The position numbers were made by a program, and so were the translations under genes. From JAHELQ01 sp964491915 (GTDB taxonomy: Bacteria > Acidobacteriota > Aminicenantia > UBA2199): a DNA stretch of 64,000 bases. The notes below the pieces were generated by a model, which saw only the letters and a list, made by a program, of their open reading frames with translations, was not told the origin of the DNA and searched no databases. The stretch covers positions 1 to 64,000 of the forward strand of contig CAZBHS010000021.1 of NCBI GenBank assembly GCA_964491915.1, written 5' to 3'. Positions 53,892 to 62,351 of the stretch are shown piece by piece (positions within the stretch are counted from its first letter, which is position 1; the number at the start of each line of letters is the position of its first letter).

Positions 53892-55252
53892 ATCTTCGCC
53901 ACCCGGGTGGCGAACTGCGTCTCGATCCACTGCTTCCGGGCTTCACATGCCTGGGGCATAAAAACGGTACCGGTCTCCTCGTAAGCGCTCCCCATGCAGC
54001 CGCTACCGCAAAAGTTCACCCAGCGGCACTGGCGGCATTGCTCAATCCGCGCCGGCCGGTCGTCACACATTTCTATTATTTGGCGGATCCTGTTCCCATG
54101 GACAATCGCTTCCAGCGGGGTTACCGACACATTGCCGAGGCAAAACTCATCGCCCCCGTGAAAGCACTGGCATGGATAGACATCGCCGGCGGGATCGACG
54201 CGAAATTGCGTCCCGATGGCACAGCGATACGGCGTGCCGGCGCGATCAATTGAGAGGGAAAAACAATCGGCTAAAAGATCCATCTTCCCCTTCAACTCCA
54301 GCGCTCTCTTGTAGACATAACCCCAAAATCCCAGCAATTCATCATGATGAAGGTTTAGATCGTTGTAACGGGGTCTCGCCCTCCCGGCCGCGGCCAGCGG
54401 GGGAAACTGGATCACCGGTATCCCCCGCTTCAGGGCAAAATCGATAATGGCCGGAACCTCCCGGACATTGTGCTTGACCACTGTACAGGCCAGACAAACA
54501 TCTCCGCCTTTCCCGGCCTCGATCAAGCGGTCGATGCCCCGCACAGTGGCATCGAAGCTTCCCTGCCCCCTCATCGCGTCATGAACACCGGCGGTGGCGC
54601 CATCCAGGCTCACCTGAATCTTCACCGGCCTGCGACTGAGACGTTCGACATGTGTGCGCTCAAGCAAGGTCCCGTTTGTACCGATAGCCACTAGAAGATC
54701 TTCCGAGAGAGCGGCATCGATCACATCGTAACAATCGTCTCGCAGTAAAGGCTCGCCGCCGCCAATTGCCACGGAGACTCCGCCGGCCCGCTTGACCGAG
54801 CGAATGATGTCGATCAAAACCTCTAACCGCAATTCCCGGATTGGTTCAAAACCGGCGTCCATATAACAATGAATGCACTGGAGATTGCAACGGGAAGTGA
54901 TTTCCAGAGCGATTCCCCGGAACCGGCTCTCTCTTGGAACATCCTCTCTAGCCATAAACAAACGATGAGCGCTCGCCAGATGGAGAAATGCCTTCACCCT
55001 CGATAACACATCGCGAAACATGGTTCCATTATCTTTGCCGGCAATCGCCCGGGCAATGGCTTCGGGTGAATTCTCGCCGTTGCACCGTTCAAGGATACGC
55101 CTGCCGTCGTCATTGACCAACAACCAGGCGGGGCCATCAGGATCCAACACTAAATAGATAGGCGACGTCTCCCGATGGCCTACATTTTGAATAATGGTAC
55201 GAGGCGAAAGCCGGGGAAAATCACTCAACTCAACGAAACTCCCGCATGACAT
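53888..55252 (-). CDS. Radical SAM/SPASM protein with PqqD-like N-terminus (second system)
   Basis: 454 residues from ATG 55252; a frame extension to 55330 lies inside the upstream gene, and a TTG closer to that gene's stop with GGGAG ahead is a possible start. Residues about 10-105 look like a PqqD/RRE domain (PAWLLVNDDGRRILERCNGE, then NSPEAIARAIAGKD). Radical SAM motif CNLQCIHC near 122-129, GGGEPLLRDD, then a SPASM domain (CAIGTQFRVDPAGDVYPCQC, then QCRQCRWVNFCGSGCMG). More GC-rich and only distantly similar to the 13-17 kb pair. It overlaps the 261-residue unknown gene by 23 bases, which suggests the two act together, possibly as modifying enzyme and substrate or partner. Confidence 0.88.
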   Translation of the reverse strand: MSCGSFVELSDFPRLSPRTIIQNVGHRETSPIYLVLDPDGPAWLLVNDDGRRILERCNGENSPEAIARAIAGKDNGTMFRDVLSRVKAFLHLASAHRLFMAREDVPRESRFRGIALEITSRCNLQCIHCYMDAGFEPIRELRLEVLIDIIRSVKRAGGVSVAIGGGEPLLRDDCYDVIDAALSEDLLVAIGTNGTLLERTHVERLSRRPVKIQVSLDGATAGVHDAMRGQGSFDATVRGIDRLIEAGKGGDVCLACTVVKHNVREVPAIIDFALKRGIPVIQFPPLAAAGRARPRYNDLNLHHDELLGFWGYVYKRALELKGKMDLLADCFSLSIDRAGTPYRCAIGTQFRVDPAGDVYPCQCFHGGDEFCLGNVSVTPLEAIVHGNRIRQIIEMCDDRPARIEQCRQCRWVNFCGSGCMGSAYEETGTVFMPQACEARKQWIETQFATRVAKI

Positions 55253-56015
55253 CCAATGCCCGCAATAAATCGGGGGCAGGAATTCCGCTCCACCACCACT
55301 TGTGGAAAATAATACCCGGGACATCGCCAAAATCCAATGGAATAACTCCCGGCAACGGGACAGGCATCGCTCCCTCGATATCTAGATCGGGCGCTCCCAA
55401 AACCTGGGGGCCGAAACTACAATAAGAATCCAGCGCATCCTTATTCGCCGCCATCTGGGCATAGACCGGCGACTCCACCACCATGGGGGTGAACACACAG
55501 CCTTCGTCCTTGTCAAACTGAATCCCATGTTCCCGCAATAACGCAAAAATCTTGCGGCTTAATTCCATCAACAACTCTTTGCTGCCGACAATCCGCTTCA
55601 TCAACTCCAACGGCGCCTCTTGCCAGGGGATCGAGTCTTCGTCAATATTTTCTTTACCTCCGATCCTCAACCTCTCCAATATCTCCAAACTACGTGGGTC
55701 TACAATGCCGCACTCCGGCAGACACCGCTTTGGAATATAGACATAATCGAATATGTCTTCGGTGATACGAACTTTTTGCCTCAAATAATGAACCAGATCT
55801 TCCAGGAAACTGTCCCGCCCTTTCAGCCGGATTTCCGCCAGCTCCCTGGGCTCATACGTAAAAATCCTGGGTTCAAATACATAACACATCCCTTCGAGAT
55901 CAACCTCGAACTCTTCCATTACCCCTGCTACGGACTCCCCAAGTTTCCGCATCAACGGTTCATCGGATGCAATGTCGAGTTTGAGTTTCTCACTCTTCTC
56001 AATGTTCCACCTCAT
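55230..56015 (-). CDS. Unknown protein paired with radical SAM enzyme
   Basis: 261 residues, soluble, acidic at the N-terminus (DEPLMRKLGESVAGVMEEFE) and aromatic at the C-terminus (IIFHKWWWSGIPAPDLLRAL). Central blocks PKRCLPECGIVDPRSLEI and GCVFTPMVVESPVYAQM are distinctive, but I recognise no family. ATG with AGGAGG eight bases upstream. It is translated just before and overlaps the radical SAM gene, so it could be the substrate, a partner, or a substrate-carrying scaffold. No promoter is evident in the AT-rich 125 bases upstream. Confidence 0.75.
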   Translation of the reverse strand: MRWNIEKSEKLKLDIASDEPLMRKLGESVAGVMEEFEVDLEGMCYVFEPRIFTYEPRELAEIRLKGRDSFLEDLVHYLRQKVRITEDIFDYVYIPKRCLPECGIVDPRSLEILERLRIGGKENIDEDSIPWQEAPLELMKRIVGSKELLMELSRKIFALLREHGIQFDKDEGCVFTPMVVESPVYAQMAANKDALDSYCSFGPQVLGAPDLDIEGAMPVPLPGVIPLDFGDVPGIIFHKWWWSGIPAPDLLRALDVMREFR

Positions 56016-56140
56016 TATCCCTCCTCCTGTGGAAACGATTTTTTATAAAAATCGACTCTCCACTATTGCTATAATTATAAATATACGTAAAAAAAGCAAT
56101 AATTCAACAAGAAGCGATATTTGCCCTATACCGTTGGGTT

Positions 56141-57460
56141 TCAACCGCCCTGTCGAATATCGATGATGAGGGGTTCGCTGCCCCGGTCTGAAAACCAGGT
56201 GATTAATTCGCGTTTGAGATCGAAGAAGAGTTGATAGTTTCCGGGCTGCAACAGGAAAAACATGGTAACCGTGAAGGAAGCCGACTCCCCTTGCTTGACA
56301 TCTTCAGGAAGAGGGCTATCGAAGAAATCCATGTTGATCAGGTTTCCATCCGCATCCAGCAAACGAACGCCCAATGCGATGCGATGACTGCCGCCATGGC
56401 AATACCAATCAAAATTGGAGGTGTTTTCGATTGTAATTTCCCATTTCGCCTTCTCACCCCGTTCGAATATGTTTTTTTCGCCCGAGAGATAGATGTTGGC
56501 GCTATAATTCAACGGCGTGATGCCTGTGGTCCCAGACGGTTCGCCCCGGACAACCCGGTCTCCGGGTTTGGTAAACGCCAGAGCCCCAGAGGTAAACACT
56601 GTACGAAGATACCTCAACACAGCGTGGGGACGCTTGTGGATCTCTTGCGGCAATTTAACCCAATTATTGAGCCAATGGTCCTCGATGGCGATTTCCACGG
56701 GCGCGGTATCCAATTGGAAACCTTTTTGCTGAAAGAGATCCAGTAATTCTTCCAGGCGAAAAATTCTCGTATTGGGAATATTTCCGGCAATACGGTTGAG
56801 CGCCAGCTCAGTGGTGATCACACACAAACCGCCGGGCTTGAGCACCCGTTCCATTTCACCGATGGACCGGGCAATCTGTTTGGGAGTACCGAAGTGTTCG
56901 ATGGACGACGCTGAGAAGATCACGTCGAAATGATTGTCCGGGAAGGTGAGATCAAGGGCGTCCATCTGCACCAATTCCAGATTCTCTTCCGGGTAGACAA
57001 AGGGCGCGTATTTCGCCGGATGCACCATTGCATCGGTTTCATCCTCCCCGCCCAGGTAGTGCCCCTCGTATATATCAATGCCCACAATCTTCGACATCTT
57101 GTGGGCAAGATAATAGAGAACCGGTTCCCGGCCGGCCCCAATGGAGAGACAATTATTCTCAGGCCTCAGGTAGCCCAATTGATTCATAATGTAGACGATG
57201 TGAACATGCTCCCAGGTTTTCCGATGGAAGCGGGCTTCGTCCATAGCGAACGATTCACCCATATCCTGCAACAACGCATGCCACTGGGGGTTGGCAATAT
57301 CAGCCACGTTGGCGATTTTATTGTAGGGAACCGGTTCCTCCCGCCGCTGCTTTTGAAGCGACGGATAAGACACCACCGGATAGCGGAGCCGGTCCATCCA
57401 CTTCAGCATCACATTATAAAACTTGTTGGAAAATAAAATATGCTCTACCTTCTGGTTCAT
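56141..57460 (-). CDS. SAM-dependent methyltransferase with C-terminal beta-sandwich
   Basis: 439 residues from ATG 57460; an open extension to 57484 begins at TTG without a ribosome site. The class I methyltransferase core spans about 105-250: NCLSIGAGREPVLYYLAHKM, VGIDIYEG, MDALDLTFPDNHFDVIFSAS and MERVLKPGGLCVITTEL. Residues 315-439 form an immunoglobulin-like beta-sandwich (NIFERGEKAKWEITIENTSN, ALGVRLLDADGNLINMDFFD), similar to the Wzt-type polysaccharide-binding domain. Together this suggests methylation or capping of a surface glycan, but the substrate is inferred. Last gene of the ftsH-lpdA run. Confidence 0.8.
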   Translation of the reverse strand: MNQKVEHILFSNKFYNVMLKWMDRLRYPVVSYPSLQKQRREEPVPYNKIANVADIANPQWHALLQDMGESFAMDEARFHRKTWEHVHIVYIMNQLGYLRPENNCLSIGAGREPVLYYLAHKMSKIVGIDIYEGHYLGGEDETDAMVHPAKYAPFVYPEENLELVQMDALDLTFPDNHFDVIFSASSIEHFGTPKQIARSIGEMERVLKPGGLCVITTELALNRIAGNIPNTRIFRLEELLDLFQQKGFQLDTAPVEIAIEDHWLNNWVKLPQEIHKRPHAVLRYLRTVFTSGALAFTKPGDRVVRGEPSGTTGITPLNYSANIYLSGEKNIFERGEKAKWEITIENTSNFDWYCHGGSHRIALGVRLLDADGNLINMDFFDSPLPEDVKQGESASFTVTMFFLLQPGNYQLFFDLKRELITWFSDRGSEPLIIDIRQGG

Positions 57461-57486
57461 TGGGCCACCCGGGTCACATATCAATG

Positions 57487-58860
57487 TTATATATGAATGG
57501 AATGGCCGGATATTTCTCCAACCGCTTCCCAGATATTTTCGCTCAAGGTGGGATGAATAAATACCATCGCCTTGAATTCACCGGTTTTCATGTTATTGCT
57601 CACCGCATAATTCAGAAGGGGCATCAGCTCGCCTGCTTCGGCTCCGACGATATGGGCTCCGATGAGACGGTCCTCATTGTCGGCGATCACCTTCACCAGG
57701 CCGTTTTTCTCGTCGATTGCATTGGAACGGGATCCGGCGGAATAGGGAAATTTGCCGACCTTATAATCGATTCCCCGCTCCTTGGCCTGTTCTTCCGTCA
57801 ATCCGATGGATGCGAACTCCGGAAAGGTAAATACAGCGCCCGGCACCAGGGCATGGTGAATCGCTTGCCCATCGAGGATATGATCCACAATAGCGATGGC
57901 CTGGTGCGACGCTTTATGAGCCAGCAACGGTTCTCCCACCACATCGCCGCAGGCGAAAATATTGCCCACGCCGGTGCGTAGATTCTCATCCACCTGGATA
58001 AACCCACGCCTGTCGATGTTGATAGCCAGAGCTTCATCGAACACATCCGCTGTCACCGGACGGCGGCCCACAGCCATCAAAACCTTTGAGAAACTCTCGT
58101 CCCAGGTTTTTTCACCCTGCTTGAAGGTAAATTGAACGGTCTTTTCTTCGGCATTGATCTTCGGCTCTGTAGCGGCGGTCCCCACGTGAATTTTCATCTT
58201 CTGCTTCTTCAATTCTTTAAACAGAATATCAGTGGCTTCAGCATCCATGCCCGGAAGTATTTGGCCCATAATCTCCACGATCGTGACCTGGGAACCCAGA
58301 TGAGCGTAAATAACCCCCATTTCAACGCCGATTGCGCCGGCGCCGATTACCAACAGTTTTTCCGGTATCTCTTCCAATTCCAGCGCTTTATCCGAGTTGA
58401 TGATGAATTGGCCGTCGAATTTCAAGAACGGTAATTCCGCCGGCACTGAACCGGTAGAAATGACGATGTTTTTCCCTTTCAATTCGGTTTCGCCATTCAC
58501 CAGGACTGTATCTTCAGCCACGACCCTTCCCCGTCCGCTAATGAGATCGACATTGTTCTGCTTGAACAGGTGCTCGATCCCCTTGGTCAACTTGGAGACC
58601 ACGCGGGTTTTATTTTTAGCCATAGCCGCCACATCAACGGAAAAATCTTCGACATTGATTCCCAACTTCTTGGAAGATTTCACCTCTTTGAGAATTTTTA
58701 CCGAATGGAGTAACGCTTTTGTGGGTACACATCCCCACTGTAAACAAGTTCCGCCCAATTTATACAATTCCACAACCGCAGTCTTTAATCCTTTTTTCCC
58801 GGCGGCGATTGCCCCTTCATATCCGGCAGGGCCCCCGCCAAGAAAGATAATATCGTACAT
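57487..58860 (-). CDS. lpdA: Dihydrolipoyl dehydrogenase
   Basis: 457 residues. FAD-binding FLGGGPAGYEGAIAAGKKG, redox-active disulfide GGTCLQWGCVPTKALL, NAD-binding LLVIGAGAIGVEMGVIYAHLG, and catalytic His near the C-terminus (FIHPTLSENIWEAV). It reoxidises dihydrolipoyl groups using NAD+. No 2-oxo acid dehydrogenase genes are in the window, so the partner most visible here is GcvH. AGGAGG lies seven bases before the ATG; it starts 11 bases after pdxJ. Confidence 0.97.
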   Translation of the reverse strand: MYDIIFLGGGPAGYEGAIAAGKKGLKTAVVELYKLGGTCLQWGCVPTKALLHSVKILKEVKSSKKLGINVEDFSVDVAAMAKNKTRVVSKLTKGIEHLFKQNNVDLISGRGRVVAEDTVLVNGETELKGKNIVISTGSVPAELPFLKFDGQFIINSDKALELEEIPEKLLVIGAGAIGVEMGVIYAHLGSQVTIVEIMGQILPGMDAEATDILFKELKKQKMKIHVGTAATEPKINAEEKTVQFTFKQGEKTWDESFSKVLMAVGRRPVTADVFDEALAINIDRRGFIQVDENLRTGVGNIFACGDVVGEPLLAHKASHQAIAIVDHILDGQAIHHALVPGAVFTFPEFASIGLTEEQAKERGIDYKVGKFPYSAGSRSNAIDEKNGLVKVIADNEDRLIGAHIVGAEAGELMPLLNYAVSNNMKTGEFKAMVFIHPTLSENIWEAVGEISGHSIHI

Positions 58861-58871
58861 TTGATTTCCTC

Positions 58872-59585
58872 CTATGCGTAAATCAAGTCTTTCATCTGTC
58901 TCACAGCCTGGTCCAATCCCATAAATGTAGAGTTGGCGATGATAGAGTGGCCGATGTTCAACTCTTCGATCTCTTCGATCTCGACAATCGGTTTCACATT
59001 CTGGTAGTTCAAGCCGTGGCCCGCCAGTATCTTGATGTTCAATTTTTTGGCGTACACCACCGCTTTCTTTATTTTTTCCAATTCCAGAATAGCGTAACTA
59101 TTATTCCAATTCTTGGCGAAATCTCCGGTGTTAATCTCGATCACCGGTATTCCAAGCCTATGGCAAGCTTTGATCTGATCGATCTCCGGATCGATAAACA
59201 CAGAGACTTCGATGCCGGCGGCTCTGAGGTTACCGGACACTTCCGCAACCTTTTCGCTGTACATTACTAAATCCAATCCGCCGCTGGTGGTTACCTCTTC
59301 GGCGGTTTCCGGCACCAACGTGCAGATATCGGGTTTGTATTTGAGGGCGATCTTCACCATCTCCATGGTGATGCCCATTTCCATATTCAATTTTGTCTTG
59401 ATGATGGTACGCAACAATTCAACGTCGCGCTCCTGGATATGACGACGATCTTGTCTCAGGTGCACGGTGATGCCATCGGCTCCAGCCAGCTCCGCTATGA
59501 CTGCCGCATACACCGGATCCGGCTCGTTGGCCATTCTCGCTTGCCTCAATGTGGCAATATGATCGATATTGACTCCTAATCTCAT
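58872..59585 (-). CDS. pdxJ: Pyridoxine 5'-phosphate synthase
   Basis: 237 residues, standard. RLGVNIDHIATLRQAR, DGITVHLRQDRRHIQERDVE and AGHGLNYQNVKPIVEIEEIE are PdxJ signatures. It makes pyridoxine 5'-phosphate from 1-deoxyxylulose 5-phosphate and 3-amino-2-oxopropyl phosphate, feeding PLP supply, which GcvPB needs. One base separates it from glmM. Confidence 0.98.
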   Translation of the reverse strand: MRLGVNIDHIATLRQARMANEPDPVYAAVIAELAGADGITVHLRQDRRHIQERDVELLRTIIKTKLNMEMGITMEMVKIALKYKPDICTLVPETAEEVTTSGGLDLVMYSEKVAEVSGNLRAAGIEVSVFIDPEIDQIKACHRLGIPVIEINTGDFAKNWNNSYAILELEKIKKAVVYAKKLNIKILAGHGLNYQNVKPIVEIEEIEELNIGHSIIANSTFMGLDQAVRQMKDLIYA

Positions 59586-59586
59586 G

Positions 59587-60933
59587 CTATTCTCCTAACC
59601 GTGATTTAATGAGATTTTCAAACTCTATAATATACTTGTCTACAATCTCCTGATTCTTGGATTCCACCATAATCCTGATTTTCGGCTCCGTACCGGAATA
59701 GCGGACCACGATCCGGGAATCCTCGCCATGTTTCTCCTGGAACTCCCGCACCGCACCGGCGTACTCGTCCCAATGGGCTAGATCGATCTTCTCTTTTATG
59801 CGAACACTGCGGGTAACCTGCGGATAGACGCAGAATTGCGAACGCAGCTCGTTTGGTTGGAGACCGGATGCCAACATCGCCCGCAGGAAATATATGGCTG
59901 TGAGCAATCCGTCGCCTGTTTTTTGAAACGAACGCAGAATCGTATGACCGGATTCCTCTCCTCCGATGACGGCATCGTTAGCCACCATCTCACGATACAC
60001 ATGTTTATCACCGACCGCTGCCCGTAAGAAATCGATCCCCTTCTCCCGAAGCGCTGTTTCCAACCCCAAGTTCGACATAATGGTGCCCACCACCAGAGGT
60101 TTTGCGTTTTCCTCGGGAAAATGCTCGAATAAATAATTTGAAATAAAAAAGAGCGCGTGATCTCCGGTCAGCACGTTACCGTCAGGATCCAAAAAAAGGA
60201 CGCGATCACCGTCGCCATCAAAGGCGATCCCTAAATCAGCGCCGGAATCGATGACCCGTTGCCGCAGATGTTCAAGATGAGTGGAACCGCTATTGAGATT
60301 GATATTTTCCCCATCCGGCCGGTGCTGAATGATCTCCGCTGAAATTCCAGCCTGGGCAAACACAATCGGCGCCACCTCGTGAGTGGCTCCATTGGCGCAA
60401 TCAACGACGCATTTAAGCGTGCCTTCGAGCTGTTCCAACCCGGAGAGATGATTTTTTAAAAAGCTCTCATATACAGCTCTTCCATCGTATGATTTGATCA
60501 TCGGCAGAGTCGCTACTTCCGGATCTTCCATCCCGAAATACAACGCTTCGATCTGCCGCTCGAGATCTTCCGAGATCTTTTCTCCATTGGCGTCAAACAG
60601 CTTGATGCCATTGTCGGTAAACGGATTGTGAGACGCTGTGATCATGATGCCGTAATCAAAATCCCCTTGCGCTGTCGCCAACGAAAGGCCGGGCGTGGGA
60701 ATAACACCGCAATCAAAAAATTTTACCTCGTAAGGTAGTCCTAAAGCCAACGATTTGACAATCGCCTTCCCGGACGTTCGGGTATCCCTTCCGACCAACA
60801 ATTTCCGCGGCTCCAACACGTCGCCGATGGCGACGCCTAACTTAAACAACGCGTCGTTTTCCATAGGAAACTGTCCGAATACGCCGCGAATTCCATCGGT
60901 TCCGAACAGCTTATTTATTTGATTTTGTTTCAT
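59587..60933 (-). CDS. glmM: Phosphoglucosamine mutase
   Basis: 448 residues. LFGTDGIRGVFGQFP, phosphoserine loop MITASHNPFTDNGIKLFD, metal loop AFDGDGDRVLFLD, sugar loop GGEESGHTIL, and phosphate-binding RYSGTEPKIRIMVE are all present. It interconverts glucosamine 6- and 1-phosphate for peptidoglycan and LPS precursors. It overlaps the 3' end of the ybbR gene by 23 bases; the cdaA-ybbR-glmM order is the well-known cyclic-di-AMP/cell-wall linkage, in which GlmM can regulate CdaA. Confidence 0.98.
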   Translation of the reverse strand: MKQNQINKLFGTDGIRGVFGQFPMENDALFKLGVAIGDVLEPRKLLVGRDTRTSGKAIVKSLALGLPYEVKFFDCGVIPTPGLSLATAQGDFDYGIMITASHNPFTDNGIKLFDANGEKISEDLERQIEALYFGMEDPEVATLPMIKSYDGRAVYESFLKNHLSGLEQLEGTLKCVVDCANGATHEVAPIVFAQAGISAEIIQHRPDGENINLNSGSTHLEHLRQRVIDSGADLGIAFDGDGDRVLFLDPDGNVLTGDHALFFISNYLFEHFPEENAKPLVVGTIMSNLGLETALREKGIDFLRAAVGDKHVYREMVANDAVIGGEESGHTILRSFQKTGDGLLTAIYFLRAMLASGLQPNELRSQFCVYPQVTRSVRIKEKIDLAHWDEYAGAVREFQEKHGEDSRIVVRYSGTEPKIRIMVESKNQEIVDKYIIEFENLIKSRLGE

Positions 60934-61591
60934 TTTTGTTTTCCACGACCACAGTCACATCAACATTTTCGCGGTCTTCGAAACGGATAATCTCTTCGCT
61001 TTTTTTCAAAGTTAGTTTGTAAGTCGAGGTTTCGGTTATATCCGCGAGATTGACCGAATCTTGGGCGTAAACAGTATCAATGGTGATGATTTTTGATTTA
61101 TATCCGAATATCTTAACCTTTTCAGGTGAGATTTTACGGTCAATCAACCGGATTCCACGCCTCAATTTTCCTTTATACAACACCCGAACCATTACTTCGC
61201 GGGACATGAATTCGTCGATGCTGATCTCGATCATCTTGGGGTACACCGTCACAATTTCAGTATGCTCAGGCAAAACCAGATAATCTTCTGTAAACTTACT
61301 CAGCCGCGTGGCTTCGGTGATACCTTTTAGATCAAAGCGCAACTTGATGCTAGTGGGTTCCAACCGGCTGATCTCTTTGGAAATACCCCGCACCACCACC
61401 CGCACTCTTTCAGGGCGAACGCTGCGTACATCAAGATTTTGGGAAATATTGAAATACTCGACATTGACATCGAGACTACGCTCCTGATAAGCCCGCTGTT
61501 TACCGGTAATCAATACCCATACCGAAAACGCGATCACCAACGCCACCAATTTCAAACTTAAGTTATTAAAAATCAACTTTTTGATATTCAT
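60911..61591 (-). CDS. YbbR-domain protein (CdaR-like)
   Basis: 226 residues with one N-terminal membrane helix (LVALVIAFSVWVLITGKQRA) and an extracytoplasmic part with YbbR-type strands (VRVVVRGISKEISRLEPTSI, LPEHTEIVTVYPKMIEIS, SPEKVKIFGYKSKIITI). Shorter than Firmicute CdaR. By position it should regulate the diadenylate cyclase encoded one base upstream. Identification comes from gene order plus the repeat pattern. Confidence 0.85.
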   Translation of the reverse strand: MNIKKLIFNNLSLKLVALVIAFSVWVLITGKQRAYQERSLDVNVEYFNISQNLDVRSVRPERVRVVVRGISKEISRLEPTSIKLRFDLKGITEATRLSKFTEDYLVLPEHTEIVTVYPKMIEISIDEFMSREVMVRVLYKGKLRRGIRLIDRKISPEKVKIFGYKSKIITIDTVYAQDSVNLADITETSTYKLTLKKSEEIIRFEDRENVDVTVVVENKNETKSNK

Positions 61592-61592
61592 A

Positions 61593-62351
61593 TTAAATCT
61601 TGTAATGAATCAAGCGGTTTTTCAAACCTTCCCGGTCTAGACCGCGGATCAATTCTCCCTTCACCGCCAATGAAATTTTTCCAGTCTCTTCGGACACCAC
61701 AATGGCGATACAGTCGGTCTGCTGCGTGATACCAATGGCAGCCAGATGACGGGTGCCGCTGGGACTCAGCTCCAACAACGGAGGTAAAGGGAAAAAACAA
61801 CGGGCCAGTTCAATCCGGTCATTACTAATGATCACAGCGCCGTCATGCAATGGCGAATTGGGGGTGAATATAGTCAGCAACAGATCTTTGGTCACGTCCG
61901 CGTTGATTTTCACCGGTTTGTTCACATAGTTCTTGACATTGATTTCTCGCTCGATGGCGATAATGGCCCCAATTTTAGATAGAGACAGAGCTATGATTGT
62001 GTTCACGATTTCGTCGATAATTTCCGATTCGCCGCTGATATTGTATTTTGTCCGCAATTTACTGCCGATCTCCGCCAATATTTTGCGTAGTTCGTCCTGA
62101 AACAAGACAATAATGGCGAAAATCAAGTAGGTCAAAAAATTATTCAAAATAAACGAGAAGGCGGTCAGTTTTAAGATACTGGCCACAACCGCGAAAACTC
62201 CGATCAACACCAAACCCACAGCCACCTGGTAGGACTTGGTGCCCTTGATCAACAGCAGCAGGTAATAAAACAACAAAAACAAAAAAAGAATATCTATAAT
62301 ATCGCTGATTCCGAACGTCGAAAACGCATTTATTATAAAATCAAATATCAT
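61593..62351 (-). CDS. cdaA: Diadenylate cyclase CdaA
   Basis: 252 residues. Three N-terminal membrane helices (about 20-37, 42-62, 67-85), then the DAC domain. Catalytic motif DGA at 170-172 (LHDGAVIISNDRI) and GTRH at 199-202. The second motif is usually RHR in CdaA, but here it reads RHL (Leu203). It makes cyclic di-AMP from two ATP. Its start overlaps the ftsH stop by 11 bases. Confidence 0.93.
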   Translation of the reverse strand: MIFDFIINAFSTFGISDIIDILFLFLLFYYLLLLIKGTKSYQVAVGLVLIGVFAVVASILKLTAFSFILNNFLTYLIFAIIVLFQDELRKILAEIGSKLRTKYNISGESEIIDEIVNTIIALSLSKIGAIIAIEREINVKNYVNKPVKINADVTKDLLLTIFTPNSPLHDGAVIISNDRIELARCFFPLPPLLELSPSGTRHLAAIGITQQTDCIAIVVSEETGKISLAVKGELIRGLDREGLKNRLIHYKI

